Shown: positions 1 to 8,528, numbered from the stretch's first letter. The stretch: DNA of 56,312 bases from Saccharibacillus alkalitolerans (GCF_011090185.1 NZ_JAAFGS010000014.1:1-56312), one strand, 5' to 3'. Translations and numbers: made by a program. The notes: generated by a model not told the origin, from the letters alone.

Positions 1-38
1 CCGGATGTGATGGCCATCTCTCGAAGAGCCGATTAATA

Positions 39-67
39 ATTTATCATAAATCAACCTAGCGAGTCAA
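39..67 (-). promoter_or_regulatory. Putative sigma-A promoter reading out of the left edge
   Basis: On the minus strand a TTGACT -35 box (62-67) stands 17 bp before an ATAAAT -10 box (39-44). Directly upstream is an A/T-tract stretch (about 68-90) resembling an UP element. No start codon follows before the window ends, so the target lies outside. In B. subtilis an rRNA operon lies a few genes beyond salA-gerD, which makes an rRNA or tRNA promoter a reasonable guess. The -10 match is only moderate. Confidence 0.4.
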
Positions 68-125
68 CACCTTTTTAAAAAAGTTCTTCTCTTTGTTTTT
101 CGACCCCAAACGAAGCTTCCATGCC

Positions 126-156
126 AAAAGCGGCCGGAAAACCTCCGACCGCTTTT
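126..156 (-). terminator. Rho-independent terminator after the small unknown gene
   Basis: An interrupted inverted repeat reads AAAAGCGG-t-CGG, a short loop, CCG-g-CCGCTTTT on the minus strand, 28 bases past the stop codon at 184. The uracil run is short (four), so termination may be partial. It separates the salA-side genes from the promoter at 39-67. Confidence 0.6.
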
Positions 157-183
157 GCGCGCTATATCGAGCCGATTTACGCC

Positions 184-411
184 TTATCTTTCGCCGCTGT
201 GGCGCTTATCGCGCACATACTTGGACAGCTCCTTAGGAGGCGCAACTCTCGCATACATTTGGAAAATTGTCTGGTATCGTTTAGAAATGGCCTGCCGCAT
301 ATCTTTATCCAAGCGCTTGTCGCTGAGATCGAACAGCATCTCGTCCAGCTCTTTGCGCAGTACATAGGCAAATTCTTTGCACTCCATCTCATTGAACATC
401 ATGCCGAGCAT
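184..411 (-). CDS. Small protein of unknown function, 75 aa
   Basis: I do not recognise this family. The start at 411 is chosen because AGGAAGGAGGG lies six bases ahead of that ATG; a longer frame from 444 would add 11 residues before the ribosome site. The product begins MLGMMFNEME and is charged and apparently helical, without a signal peptide, membrane segment or cysteines. It lies 147 bases after the SpoIIM-like gene on the same strand, has its own strong ribosome site, and is followed at once by a terminator, so it is very probably expressed. The salA-side neighbourhood in B. subtilis carries sporulation and germination genes, but nothing in this sequence ties it to them. Confidence 0.7.
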   Translation of the reverse strand: MLGMMFNEMECKEFAYVLRKELDEMLFDLSDKRLDKDMRQAISKRYQTIFQMYARVAPPKELSKYVRDKRHSGER

Positions 412-558
412 TACAGTCCCTCCTTCCTTCCGGATCGGTATCAATGTTGAATTGCTATTTCAACTTTGATTTAACCCAAAACGAAGCAAGGGTAACCTTT
501 CGATGCGTAAAAGTTTACAAAACCCGCATGTCAGGCACCTCATGGCTCTCTCCCTACT

Positions 559-1179
559 TTAACGCAGCAGGTGATAAGTCAGGGTACTTTCGATTATGGC
601 CGCGACAAACAGGAGAATCACAATCCATACGGCAGCCCCGAGCATCTCCTTCATCCCCTGCTCCCAGCGCGCCGACAACCGCTCCCTTTTTCCTTCTCCA
701 AGGTTAAACAAACTGCTCACTACAAGGCCGCCGAATTTCAGCCCATAGCCGCACACAATTACGATTGCCGGCAGTTCGATAATGCCGTGAGGCAGCAGCC
801 CTTTGAAGATTAACACCGCCAGATCCTGTCCTTGTCTATGCGAAACCTCTACTACAAAGCCCAGTACCATACCGTTAAGAAGCAGGAAGCCCAGCGGAGC
901 CAAACCGAAGAATGCACCTAAAAGCATGACTATTACCGCTTTGATCGCATTATTCAGGAAAATGAAAGTAAAAAAGCTAAGTTCTACGTTGTCCGACTCT
1001 TCAAGCGACTGGGATACCGCCTTAAGCCCGTCCAATTGGGAGAGCAGCAGCCGCTGCAGGTCATCTGCCCAGAGAGCTCCTGCGCCGATCCCGACGATAA
1101 ACAGTAGAGCCGCGCTCAGCATATATCCTTTGTTTCGACCCAATCCCTTGATAAACTGTCTGAACGACAGGATCTTCAT
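559..1179 (-). CDS. Stage II sporulation protein M-like membrane protein (DUF95)
   Basis: The 206-residue product belongs to the SpoIIM/DUF95 integral membrane family. Hydrophobic stretches near residues 20-38, 72-95, 98-112 and 180-200 suggest four or five membrane segments. The signature GLLPHGIIELPAI, typical of the family, lies near residues 127-140. SpoIIM itself works with SpoIID and SpoIIP in peptidoglycan remodelling during engulfment. Whether this copy does so is unclear, because the classical spoIIM sits at another locus in Bacillus. Its start is 13 bases past the mrp/salA stop, so the two are probably co-transcribed. The basic N-terminus (MKILSFRQFIKGLGRNKG) is expected to be cytoplasmic. 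Confidence 0.8.
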   Translation of the reverse strand: MKILSFRQFIKGLGRNKGYMLSAALLFIVGIGAGALWADDLQRLLLSQLDGLKAVSQSLEESDNVELSFFTFIFLNNAIKAVIVMLLGAFFGLAPLGFLLLNGMVLGFVVEVSHRQGQDLAVLIFKGLLPHGIIELPAIVIVCGYGLKFGGLVVSSLFNLGEGKRERLSARWEQGMKEMLGAAVWIVILLFVAAIIESTLTYHLLR

Positions 1180-1192
1180 TATGCGCCTCCCT

Positions 1193-2341
1193 TTATTCCG
1201 TCTCTGAGCTCTTGCTTGTTTTTCTTACGATGGCCTGAGCCATCTCGTCGTACATGCCTCCGGTCGGCGTTTCCGCTTTATAAACGGAAGGCGAAAAGTC
1301 AGGTTCCGAAATATGATTATCCGGTACGCCAAGCGGGATCTGCGCAAGCAGCTCGGTGTGCAGCGTTTCAGCCAAACGACCGCCGCCTCCTCGGCCGAAT
1401 ACATAGTCGCGTTCTCCGTTCTTCTCGTAATACGCCATATTTTCGACTACCCCGAGAATCTCGTGCCCGGTCTGCAGCGCCATGGCGCCCGCTCTGGCCG
1501 CGACAAAGGCCGCCGTGCCGTGCGGGGTCGTTACGATCACCTGCTTGCTCTGGGGGAGCATCTGATGGACGTCCAGCGCGATATCGCCGGTTCCCGGAGG
1601 GAGATCGAGCAGCATGTAATCGATCTCTCCCCATTCCGTTTCCTCGAAAAACTGCCTCAGCATTCGGCCCAACAGCGGACCGCGCCATACGACAGGATTA
1701 TTTTCCCGAATGAAGAAGCCCATCGACATCACTTTGACTCCGAAGCGCTCTACCGGTTGAAGCATTCCGTCTACGACTTCGGGACCTTCCTCGATTCCCA
1801 TCATATCCGGCACGCTGAATCCGTAGATATCCGCGTCGATCAGTCCCACCTTCTTGCCCATACGAGCCAGAGCAACGGCCAGGTTGACCGCTACCGTCGA
1901 CTTTCCGACCCCGCCTTTGCCGCTGGCCACGGAAATGAATACGGTCGGCGAATCGGGACTCAGAATGGGAAGGTTCTCGAGCCCGGCCGCATGTCCTTTA
2001 ACCAAAACGGGATCTTCTTCCTCCGCCGTATCGTCACCGCGATCGATCCGACTGTCTTCGATGATCGCGCGGCTGCGTTCTTTTTCCAACTCCGTCGCTT
2101 CCTTGAAGCGGATATGCACGTCCTCTACCGCCAGCGACTGCAGAATGGAACGGATTTGCGTCTCCAGTCCCTGCCGGGTTTCCTCGCCGCTATCCAGGCA
2201 TACGACGCTCATCGATACTTTGGCATCGCGGATCACGACGTCGCGGATCAGCCGCAGGTCGGATAAACGCACGCGATATACCGGATCCATTACCGCTTCA
2301 AGCGCTTCCACAACTTCCTCTCTCGTTACCATGCTGTTCAT
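1193..2341 (-). CDS. salA: SalA-type Mrp/NBP35 family P-loop ATPase
   Basis: The 382-residue protein has an N-terminal MIP18/DUF59-like domain (about 5-80), an acidic linker (about 95-112) and a P-loop ATPase domain. The deviant Walker A motif GKGGVGKST is at 141-149. The CPxC cysteine pair that carries a bridging iron-sulfur cluster in most Mrp proteins is missing: the equivalent loop after VENMAYY has no cysteine. B. subtilis SalA also lacks it, and acts as a transcriptional regulator rather than a cluster carrier. That, with the locus, is why I use salA over mrp. The start at 2341 follows a GAGGGAGAGAGG site; a longer frame reaches 2506 but overlaps the sat stop and has no family support. 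Confidence 0.85.
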   Translation of the reverse strand: MNSMVTREEVVEALEAVMDPVYRVRLSDLRLIRDVVIRDAKVSMSVVCLDSGEETRQGLETQIRSILQSLAVEDVHIRFKEATELEKERSRAIIEDSRIDRGDDTAEEEDPVLVKGHAAGLENLPILSPDSPTVFISVASGKGGVGKSTVAVNLAVALARMGKKVGLIDADIYGFSVPDMMGIEEGPEVVDGMLQPVERFGVKVMSMGFFIRENNPVVWRGPLLGRMLRQFFEETEWGEIDYMLLDLPPGTGDIALDVHQMLPQSKQVIVTTPHGTAAFVAARAGAMALQTGHEILGVVENMAYYEKNGERDYVFGRGGGGRLAETLHTELLAQIPLGVPDNHISEPDFSPSVYKAETPTGGMYDEMAQAIVRKTSKSSETE

Positions 2342-2375
2342 CCTCTCTCCCTCTGTAAGGGGGAATCTCCTCCTC

Positions 2376-2381
2376 ATTATA
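2376..2381 (-). promoter_or_regulatory. Possible -10 box for salA
   Basis: A perfect TATAAT lies 35 bases before the salA start, immediately after the sat terminator. No good -35 hexamer sits 16-18 bp upstream, so this is only a weak promoter candidate. Confidence 0.3.
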
Positions 2382-2385
2382 CATG

Positions 2386-2430
2386 AAACAAAAACACCGG
2401 GCCGCCTCCCTGAAGGAAAACGATCCGGTG
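2386..2430 (-). terminator. Terminator after sat
   Basis: CACCGG (minus strand, 2430-2425) pairs with CCGGTG (2400-2395) around an [16 protein letters not shown] loop, and the stem is followed by the T-rich run GTTTTTGTTT. It lies about 40 bases past the sat stop and ends the cysH-sat unit before salA. Confidence 0.75.
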
Positions 2431-2468
2431 CTCTATGGACTTGATGTTTCTGACGGTCGGCGTTCCGT

Positions 2469-3638
2469 TTATACCCGCTCGGCCGTACGATCCCGCATGC
2501 CTTCAATCAGCACTTCCGCCACTTCCGGTCGGGTAAACTCCGGCGGCGGGCATTCTCCGTTTCGAAGCAGCGCTCGTACTTTGGTTCCCGACAGGGTGAG
2601 ATGCTTCTCTTTTCCGTGCGGGCATGTTTTGCTTGTCGCCATATTGCCGCAGTGCGTGCAGAAGAAGCTGTGCTCGAAAAAGAGCGGAGTGATCTCCAAT
2701 TCTTCCGGTTCAAAGTTGGAGAAGATCTCCTGCGCTTCGTACGTGCCGTAATAATCGCCTACCCCCGCATGATCCCGTCCGACGATAAAATGGGTACAGC
2801 CGTAGTTTTTGCGCACGATGGCATGGAAAATCGCTTCTCTAGGCCCCGCATAACGCATAGCGGCCGGGAATACGCCCAAAAACGTCCGCGCGGCAGGATA
2901 ATAGTTCTCCAGCAGGACCAGGTAGCTTCTCATGCGGATGTCCGCGGGCACGTCGTCCGACTTGGTCTCGCCTACGAGCGGATTGAGAAACAGGGCATCC
3001 ACGGTCTCGAGCGCCGATTTCTGAATGTATTCGTGCGCACGGTGAACCGGGTTGCGGGTCTGGAAACCGACGACCGTTTTCCAGCCATTTTCCGCAAACT
3101 GCTTTCTTGTCTCCGACGGATCAAAGTAAAATTCGTTAAAGCGTTCCGGCTGCGGACGATTGAGCACCTGCACGGAACCGCCGATTCGCTCTACGGGACG
3201 CTCGAACAGCTTTTTCACGCCGGGATGCTCCGAATCGTCCGTTTTGAAGACGTTAACCGCTTCTTTGCCTCGGTCGACGGAATAGATGCTCTCGACTTGC
3301 AGAATCGCATAGACGACGCCGTCGCTTTCTCCCACTAAGGCTACGCGTTCGCCTTTTAAGGATTGATCCGCTCCTTCGAGCGGCAGCGTGATCGGAATGC
3401 TCCATACCGTACCGTCCGCCAAACGCATCCGTTCGACCACGCTGTTATAATCCTCTTCGTTCATGAATCCGGTCAGCGGGGAAAAGGCGCCTACGGCAAT
3501 CAGGTCGAGGTCGGACAGCGTCCAGGCATTGATCGGGATGTGACGCAGCCCTTTCGCTTCTTCCAGAAGGCGTGTCCGTTCTTCGCCCTCGGCGAGACGG
3601 TTGATCAAAGTGCCGCCGTGCGGCTTGATGGAAGTCAT
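2469..3638 (-). CDS. sat: Sulfate adenylyltransferase (ATP sulfurylase)
   Basis: The enzyme makes adenosine 5'-phosphosulfate (APS) from sulfate and ATP, the first step of sulfate assimilation. The 389-residue length fits the homo-oligomeric bacterial Sat family. Active-site signatures are visible: [11 protein letters not shown] near residue 200 and [19 protein letters not shown] further on. The start at 3638 is set by AAGGAG about ten bases upstream and by the expected N-terminus [14 protein letters not shown]; an upstream in-frame extension runs through cysH and is not real. It follows cysH by 49 bases, so the two form an operon. No APS kinase (cysC) accompanies it, consistent with direct APS reduction by the cysH product. 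Confidence 0.95.
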   Translation of the reverse strand: MTSIKPHGGTLINRLAEGEERTRLLEEAKGLRHIPINAWTLSDLDLIAVGAFSPLTGFMNEEDYNSVVERMRLADGTVWSIPITLPLEGADQSLKGERVALVGESDGVVYAILQVESIYSVDRGKEAVNVFKTDDSEHPGVKKLFERPVERIGGSVQVLNRPQPERFNEFYFDPSETRKQFAENGWKTVVGFQTRNPVHRAHEYIQKSALETVDALFLNPLVGETKSDDVPADIRMRSYLVLLENYYPAARTFLGVFPAAMRYAGPREAIFHAIVRKNYGCTHFIVGRDHAGVGDYYGTYEAQEIFSNFEPEELEITPLFFEHSFFCTHCGNMATSKTCPHGKEKHLTLSGTKVRALLRNGECPPPEFTRPEVAEVLIEGMRDRTAERV

Positions 3639-3687
3639 AATCGGCAGTCGCTCCTTTATCGGGGTGTGATCGGTAGTTACGCTGATC

Positions 3688-4380
3688 TTATTTATGCAAT
3701 CCGCATTCCGTCTTGTCGTTGCCCGACCAGCGTCCGGCACGGGGATCTTCGCCCGGCATGACTGCGCGGGTGCACTGTTCGCAGCCGATACTCGGGAAAT
3801 TGCGGTCGTGCAGCGGATTGTAAATGACGTCGTTGTCGCGAATGTATTTCCATACGTCCTCACTCGTCCAATCGGCAAGCGGGTTGAACTTCATCAAGCC
3901 GAACTTGTAGTCGTATTCGACCTTCTTCGAATTGGCGCGGGTCGGCGCCTGATCGCGGCGAATGCCGGTGATCCAGGCGTCGTACCGCGACAGGTTGCGC
4001 GTCAGCGGCTCGACCTTGCGGATATTGCAGCACAGATTCGGATCGGAAGTCCAAAGCTGCGGCGCGTGCTGCTCGTCCTGCTCTTCCGGCGTGATCAGCG
4101 GGGATACGCGAACGAAATTCAGGTTATAGCGGTCGACCATTCGGTCGCGCGTCTCGTAGGTTTCTTTGAAATGAAAATCGGTATCGAGATAAAAAATATC
4201 CGTCTCCGGACTAATATGCTGAAGCATATCGACGATGACTACGTCTTCCGCTCCGAAGCTGCAAGCGAATGTAAGGCTCGAATACTGCTGTACTGCAAAC
4301 CGAATGACTTCCTCTGCGCTCAAATGCTCCAATTCCTCGGCTTTAATACGGGCGAACTCTTCTTTTTCCAGCAAATTCAT
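3688..4380 (-). CDS. cysH: Assimilatory APS/PAPS reductase, 4Fe-4S type
   Basis: The 230-residue protein reduces activated sulfate to sulfite with electrons from thioredoxin. It carries paired cysteines at 117-118 and a C200-x-x-C203 pair, the four ligands of the 4Fe-4S cluster found in APS-using reductases (and in B. subtilis CysH, which accepts APS and PAPS). The catalytic C-terminal motif ECGLH has its cysteine at 226. It is the first gene of a cysH-sat operon. The 298-base region ahead of it (4381-4678) contains the rpsI terminator and an AT-rich stretch (4481-4560). A short TTATAGGAA there recalls CymR operators of Bacillus, but the match is too loose to call. Confidence 0.95.
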   Translation of the reverse strand: MNLLEKEEFARIKAEELEHLSAEEVIRFAVQQYSSLTFACSFGAEDVVIVDMLQHISPETDIFYLDTDFHFKETYETRDRMVDRYNLNFVRVSPLITPEEQDEQHAPQLWTSDPNLCCNIRKVEPLTRNLSRYDAWITGIRRDQAPTRANSKKVEYDYKFGLMKFNPLADWTSEDVWKYIRDNDVIYNPLHDRNFPSIGCEQCTRAVMPGEDPRAGRWSGNDKTECGLHK

Positions 4381-4612
4381 TGTTAAAAACCCTCCATCTC
4401 TGAATGGTGAATGGAATGAAATTCAAGTTCCCGTACGGCAGCTGCGAATAAAAGAGAGCCGACAGGGACGCGGTTATCGCTTCCTATAACGCTTTATTGA
4501 ATTAAACCAACTATTCTAATCCGAATTATTATTAGTATAAAACTTCCCGCTTCAACAATCAATCTTTATTTCAAACTGAGAAAAACATTTTGAGCTTTCC
4601 GACTGTCTGTTG

Positions 4613-4661
4613 CAGAAACAAAAAACAGCCAGTCTCCGAATAAATCGGAAACAGGCTGTTT
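4613..4661 (-). terminator. Terminator of the rplM-rpsI operon
   Basis: AAACAGCC at one end pairs with GGCTGTTT at the other, with a second TCCGA/TCGGA pairing inside, then a run of T on the minus strand (GTTTTTTGTTT). It begins 18 bases past the rpsI stop. Confidence 0.85.
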
Positions 4662-4678
4662 CGATATTCCAAAAGGAA

Positions 4679-5071
4679 TTAACGCTTCGAGAACTGTGGA
4701 GCGCGACGTGCGGCTTTGAGGCCGTACTTTTTACGTTCTTTCATACGTGGATCACGAGTCAGGAAGCCCGCTTTTTTCAGCGAACCGCGCAGCTCAGGAT
4801 CAGCTTTCAGCAGCGCGCGAGCGATGCCGTGACGGATGGCGCCGGCTTGGCCCGAAGTGCCGCCGCCGTGTGCCAGTACGATTACGTCGTACTTGCCAAC
4901 CGTTTCAGTCAGGTTCAGCGGCTGGTTGACGATCAGTTTGAGCGTCTCCAGACCGAAGTATTCGTCGATTTCACGTTTGTTGATGACGATGCGTCCTTCA
5001 CCCGGTACAAGGCGAACACGAGCTACCGAATGTTTACGACGACCAGTCCCATAGTATTGTACAGTTGCCAT
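4679..5071 (-). CDS. rpsI: 30S ribosomal protein S9
   Basis: The 130-residue protein matches full-length bacterial S9. Its long basic C-terminal tail ends in QFSKR; in the ribosome this tail reaches the P-site tRNA, and the final arginine is conserved. The start at 5071 has AAGGAGGACCC just upstream and gives the usual N-terminus [13 protein letters not shown]. It follows rplM by 19 bases, in the normal L13-S9 pairing, and is the last gene before the terminator. Confidence 0.98.
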   Translation of the reverse strand: MATVQYYGTGRRKHSVARVRLVPGEGRIVINKREIDEYFGLETLKLIVNQPLNLTETVGKYDVIVLAHGGGTSGQAGAIRHGIARALLKADPELRGSLKKAGFLTRDPRMKERKKYGLKAARRAPQFSKR

Positions 5072-5090
5072 GAAAGGGTCCTCCTTTTAT

Positions 5091-5528
5091 TTAGCCGCGA
5101 AGTTCGTAAACTTCCGGTTTTTGTGCTGCATGTGGATGCTCTGCTCCGGCATACGCTTTGAGTCTCAGTTTCATTCTGTCGCCCATACGAGTCTTAGGAA
5201 GCATGCCGGCTACGGCCAGTTCCAGAAGACGTTCAGGCTTGTTTTTGATCATTTCGCCGGCGCTTGTTACTTTCAGACCGCCCGGGTGCATCGAGTGACG
5301 ATAGTATTTCTTGTCCTGCAGCTTGTTGCCTGTCAGGTGGATTTTCTCCGCGTTGATAACGATAACGAAGTCGCCGCCGTCAACGTGTGGAGTGAATTGT
5401 GGTTTGTGCTTGCCGCGGATGAGGGCAGCAGCTTCGCTGGCCAGACGGCCCAGCGTTTTGCCTTCGGCGTCGATGATGTGCCAGTTGCGCTCAACTTCGC
5501 TCGGCTTAGCCATGTAGGTAGTACGCAT
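5091..5528 (-). CDS. rplM: 50S ribosomal protein L13
   Basis: The 145-residue product is a full-length L13, an early-assembling protein of the large subunit. Recognisable segments include [12 protein letters not shown] (about 24-35), [13 protein letters not shown] and the C-terminal [11 protein letters not shown]. The start at 5528 follows AAGGAGGAACTTATTC. It is first in the rplM-rpsI unit, with its own promoter 200 bases upstream and a structured leader in between, so autoregulation by L13 as in Bacillus is likely. Confidence 0.98.
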   Translation of the reverse strand: MRTTYMAKPSEVERNWHIIDAEGKTLGRLASEAAALIRGKHKPQFTPHVDGGDFVIVINAEKIHLTGNKLQDKKYYRHSMHPGGLKVTSAGEMIKNKPERLLELAVAGMLPKTRMGDRMKLRLKAYAGAEHPHAAQKPEVYELRG

Positions 5529-5717
5529 GAATAAGTTCCTCCTTCTAATCTTTGCAATAATAGTTCGTTTTCGGTGTCAGACGTTCCATGCCGCCGGGCT
5601 AAGATCCGGGGCTGCCGGAACGATTTATGTTTGCGATCATGGATAGTTAAAGTTAAATCAAATGATTCTATGCGTTATTCTTGATTGGGGGCCGTGGGAA
5701 GCCTTCAAGAAAACACA
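5529..5717 (-). ncRNA. L13 leader (autoregulatory mRNA 5' UTR), candidate
   Basis: The transcript leader of about 190 nt contains a strong hairpin: CGTTCC (5622-5617) pairs with GGAACG (5587-5582), with an inner GC-rich CCCCGG/CCGGGC-type pairing. It ends about 54 bases before the rplM start. B. subtilis and relatives have an L13-binding leader at the same place (the Rfam L13_leader family). The assignment rests on position and the hairpin, not on a covariance search. Confidence 0.55.
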
Positions 5718-5723
5718 ACTTTT

Positions 5724-5752
5724 ATTCTACATGATCAACGGGTAAACCGCAA
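5724..5752 (-). promoter_or_regulatory. Sigma-A promoter of rplM-rpsI
   Basis: TTGCGG (5752-5747), a 17-bp spacer and TAGAAT (5729-5724) lie just past the truA stop. The expected transcript start is near 5717, giving a leader of about 190 nt. Confidence 0.7.
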
Positions 5753-5786
5753 TACATTTTCAAGCAATTCCGCAAAGAAGTTTTGG

Positions 5787-6572
5787 CTACTCGGGCAGCA
5801 GATCGCCGTAGTCGACGTTCCACAGCGCAAGGCCTTTCCCTACCGCGGTCGGTCCTGCCGCTGCACGGTCGCAGGCCAGCAGAATGGTCTTCATATCCTC
5901 CGGCTTGCGCTTGCCTTCCCCCACTTGGAGCAGCGTGCCGGTAATGATGCGGACCATATGCTGCAGGAACCCCGTGCCCGTCAAAAAGATATGAATGAAT
6001 CCCTGATCGGCCGTCCCCGGCCGGCAGGTCGTTCGATCCACTTCGATTCGAGCTTCGAGCAGCGTACGTACGTGATTGGTTTTCTGGGAGTGTCTGGAGG
6101 CGAACGAAGTAAAGTCATAGGTTCCGACCAGATGCTGCAGGCCCTCACTCATCGCTTCCACATCAAGTGTCGGCGCCGGATGATGGAACTGCATATGCCG
6201 CTGAAACACGTCCGGATAGCGGTTAGCGTTGATCGTATAGCGATACGTCTTCCGTTTGGCCGCATGACGGGAGTTGAACTCCAGCGGTACGTCCCAGGAA
6301 CGCGTCACGACGATATCCTGAGGCAGACGGGCATTAAGCGCCAGCGGCCAGCGATCCGCAGGGATCTGTGAAGGCGTATGGAAGTTGAACACCTGAGCGT
6401 AAGCATGCACGCCCGCGTCCGTGCGGCCCGAAGCAATGATCTTGGGTTTGTCGCCCGTCAGAGCCAGAATGGATGCTTCCAGCTCGTCCTGGACGGTCTT
6501 CCCCATCGGCTGCGTTTGGAAGCCGTTGTAATTCGTTCCGTCGTAAGCGACGGTCATGCACAGATTGCGCAA
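5787..6572 (-). CDS. truA: tRNA pseudouridine(38-40) synthase TruA
   Basis: TruA modifies uridines 38-40 of the tRNA anticodon arm. The catalytic aspartate is in the motif ASGRTDAGVHA, and YDGTNYNGFQ near the N-terminus is also typical. I choose a TTG start at 6572: GGAGGTGA lies seven bases upstream and the resulting product (261 aa, beginning M-RNLCMTVAYDG) matches the family N-terminus. The longer frame to 6659 would run through a terminator. The gene lies behind that terminator with only about 27 bases of leader, so it probably depends on read-through from rplQ. The ECF transporter genes that separate rplQ and truA in B. subtilis are absent. Confidence 0.93.
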   Translation of the reverse strand: MRNLCMTVAYDGTNYNGFQTQPMGKTVQDELEASILALTGDKPKIIASGRTDAGVHAYAQVFNFHTPSQIPADRWPLALNARLPQDIVVTRSWDVPLEFNSRHAAKRKTYRYTINANRYPDVFQRHMQFHHPAPTLDVEAMSEGLQHLVGTYDFTSFASRHSQKTNHVRTLLEARIEVDRTTCRPGTADQGFIHIFLTGTGFLQHMVRIITGTLLQVGEGKRKPEDMKTILLACDRAAAGPTAVGKGLALWNVDYGDLLPE

Positions 6573-6599
6573 AGGGTCACCTCCATCTCTTCGCAGTTC

Positions 6600-6648
6600 A
6601 AAAAAAAAGAAACGGCTCTGCCGCCTTGGACAGGCGGCATACGTTTCT
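6600..6648 (-). terminator. Terminator of the S10-spc-alpha block
   Basis: GAAACG and TGCCGCC on the 5' side pair with GGCGGCA and CGTTTC on the 3' side, followed by nine consecutive T on the minus strand. It sits 50 bases past the rplQ stop and ends 27 bases before the truA start. Confidence 0.9.
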
Positions 6649-6698
6649 CGGGAATCCACTGGCGGGGTTACCCCCGGCCCGAACGGTTACGCCGGCAA

Positions 6699-7064
6699 TT
6701 AAGCGCGGTCAACCAGTTCCAGGTAAACCATAGGTGCTGCGTCGCCGCGGCGAGGTCCCAGCTTCAGGATACGTGTGTATCCGCCCGGACGGTCCGCGTA
6801 GCGCGGTGCCAGATCGGCGAACAATTTTTGGATTGCATCCTGCTCACCGTCAACCGTTTCGCGACGAACGTATGCAGCCACTTGACGGCGTGCATGCAGG
6901 TCTCCGCGTTTGGAAAGGGTGATCAGTTTTTCAGCGATGGAGCGAGCTTCTTTCGCTTTCGCTTCCGTCGTTTCGATGCGCTCGTACAGGAACAGGTCGG
7001 TTACCAGGTCGCGAAGCAGAGCTTTACGCGCGCTGGCGTTACGTCCCAACTTTTGGTATGCCAT
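6699..7064 (-). CDS. rplQ: 50S ribosomal protein L17
   Basis: The 121-residue protein is full-length bacterial L17, located near the peptide exit. The N-terminus [20 protein letters not shown] is characteristic. The start at 7064 has GAAGGAGGGAAAACG ahead of it; a frame extension to 7127 overlaps rpoA and lacks support. It is the last gene of the ribosomal block, 34 bases after rpoA, and is followed by the strong terminator at 6600-6648. Confidence 0.98.
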   Translation of the reverse strand: MAYQKLGRNASARKALLRDLVTDLFLYERIETTEAKAKEARSIAEKLITLSKRGDLHARRQVAAYVRRETVDGEQDAIQKLFADLAPRYADRPGGYTRILKLGPRRGDAAPMVYLELVDRA

Positions 7065-7098
7065 CGTTTTCCCTCCTTCTACATCATGCTCTTCGTTC

Positions 7099-8043
7099 TT
7101 AGTCTTCCTGACGAAGACCGAGGCCAAGCTCTTCGAGCTTCTCTTGAACTTCTTCCAAAGACTTGCGGCCCAGATTGCGGACCTTCATCATGTCTTCTTC
7201 CGATTTCGTGGTCAGCTCTTGTACCGTGTTGATGCCGGCACGTTTCAGACAGTTATAGGAACGCACGGAAAGGTCGAGTTCTTCGATCGTCATTTCCAGC
7301 ACTTTTTCCTTTTTGTCTTCTTCTTTTTCGACCATGATTTCCGCGTCGCGAGCTTCGTCGGTCAGACCTACGAAGAGCATGACGTGCTCGGTCAAAATTT
7401 TGGCGCCAAGACTTACCGCTTCTTCCGGACGGATGCTGCCATCGGTCCAGACTTCAAGCGTCAGCTTGTCGTAGTTGGTGACTTGACCCACCCGAGTGTT
7501 TTCCACGGCGTAGTTTACGCGGGAAATCGGAGTGTAGATCGAATCGATCGGAATGACGCCGATCGGCTGATCGTCACGTTTGTTTTTGACGGACTGTACA
7601 TATCCGCGGCCGCGGCCGGCGAAAATACGCACATGCAGTCTCGATCCCGGTGCAAGAGTGGCGATATGCAGATCCGGGTTAAGGATCTCCACATCGCTAT
7701 CGGCGCGGATGTCTCCAGCCGTTACAAGGCCTTCGCCTTCCGCGTCGATTTCCAGTACCTTTTCTTCATCGGAATGAATCTTCAGCGAAAGAGCCTTCAG
7801 ATTCAGAATGATTTCCGTTACGTCTTCCGTAACGCCGGGGATCGTCGAGAATTCGTGCAGAACGCCGTCGATTTGGACCGAAGTGACCGCTGCGCCTGGA
7901 AGCGACGACAGCAGGATGCGGCGAAGCGAGTTTCCAAGCGTCGTACCGTATCCACGTTCCAAAGGCTCAACGACAAATTTACCGTACGTGCCTCCGTCGT
8001 TGATCTCTACGGTCTCGATTTTCGGCTTTTCGATTTCTATCAC
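7099..8043 (-). CDS. rpoA: RNA polymerase subunit alpha
   Basis: The 314-residue product has the assembly domain (about 1-230), an acidic/lysine-rich linker (about 232-245) and the C-terminal domain (about 250-310), with its helix-hairpin-helix region reading [16 protein letters not shown]. The C-terminal domain contacts UP elements and activators. The start at 8043 gives the conserved [10 protein letters not shown] and is preceded by AAGGAGGGGTATTGTAGTG. It lies in the usual place between rpsK and rplQ. Confidence 0.99.
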   Translation of the reverse strand: MIEIEKPKIETVEINDGGTYGKFVVEPLERGYGTTLGNSLRRILLSSLPGAAVTSVQIDGVLHEFSTIPGVTEDVTEIILNLKALSLKIHSDEEKVLEIDAEGEGLVTAGDIRADSDVEILNPDLHIATLAPGSRLHVRIFAGRGRGYVQSVKNKRDDQPIGVIPIDSIYTPISRVNYAVENTRVGQVTNYDKLTLEVWTDGSIRPEEAVSLGAKILTEHVMLFVGLTDEARDAEIMVEKEEDKKEKVLEMTIEELDLSVRSYNCLKRAGINTVQELTTKSEEDMMKVRNLGRKSLEEVQEKLEELGLGLRQED

Positions 8044-8113
8044 TACAATACCCCTCCTTCAAAACGTCGCTTCCGTGAAACCAAGCATACTGAATGCACA
8101 ATGCTTATGAATA

Positions 8114-8509
8114 CTATACGCGGCGACGCTTAGGAGGACGGCATCCGTTGTGAGGAACCGGTGTTACGTCCTTGATCAGGTTGATTTCCAGACCTGTTGC
8201 CTGCAGGGAGCGGATAGCCGCTTCACGGCCTGCACCAGGACCTTTAACCATAACTTCAACGGTTTTCAGACCGTGCTCCATTGCGGCTTTAGCTGCTGTT
8301 TCAGCGGCGAGCTGAGCGGCAAACGGAGTCGATTTACGGGAACCTCTGAAACCGAGACCGCCCGAGCTTGCCCAGGAGATCGCGTTTCCGTGCGGATCCG
8401 TAATGGTAACAATCGTATTGTTAAACGTGGAACGGATGTGTGCCACGCCGGATTCGATATTTTTACGGTCGCGACGTTTCGTACGTACGACTTTTTTCGG
8501 TTTAGCCAT
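8114..8509 (-). CDS. rpsK: 30S ribosomal protein S11
   Basis: Full-length S11 (131 aa) of the small-subunit platform. The motif [15 protein letters not shown] near residue 26 and the basic C-terminal [13 protein letters not shown] are typical. The start at 8509 follows AGGGGGATAACTGACA. It lies 19 bases after rpsM, in the usual rpsM-rpsK-rpoA-rplQ order. Confidence 0.98.
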   Translation of the reverse strand: MAKPKKVVRTKRRDRKNIESGVAHIRSTFNNTIVTITDPHGNAISWASSGGLGFRGSRKSTPFAAQLAAETAAKAAMEHGLKTVEVMVKGPGAGREAAIRSLQATGLEINLIKDVTPVPHNGCRPPKRRRV

Positions 8510-8528
8510 TGTCAGTTATCCCCCTTTC

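Noticed and set aside
4478..4512. CymR-type operator ahead of cysH
   Set aside because: TTATAGGAA and TAATTC elements are present, but spacing and the remaining positions do not match the consensus well enough to call.
5787..6659. Extended 290-codon TruA starting at 6659
   Set aside because: The extra N-terminal part encodes the terminator hairpin and its T-run (FFFF) and is not conserved; the TTG at 6572 has an ideal ribosome site.
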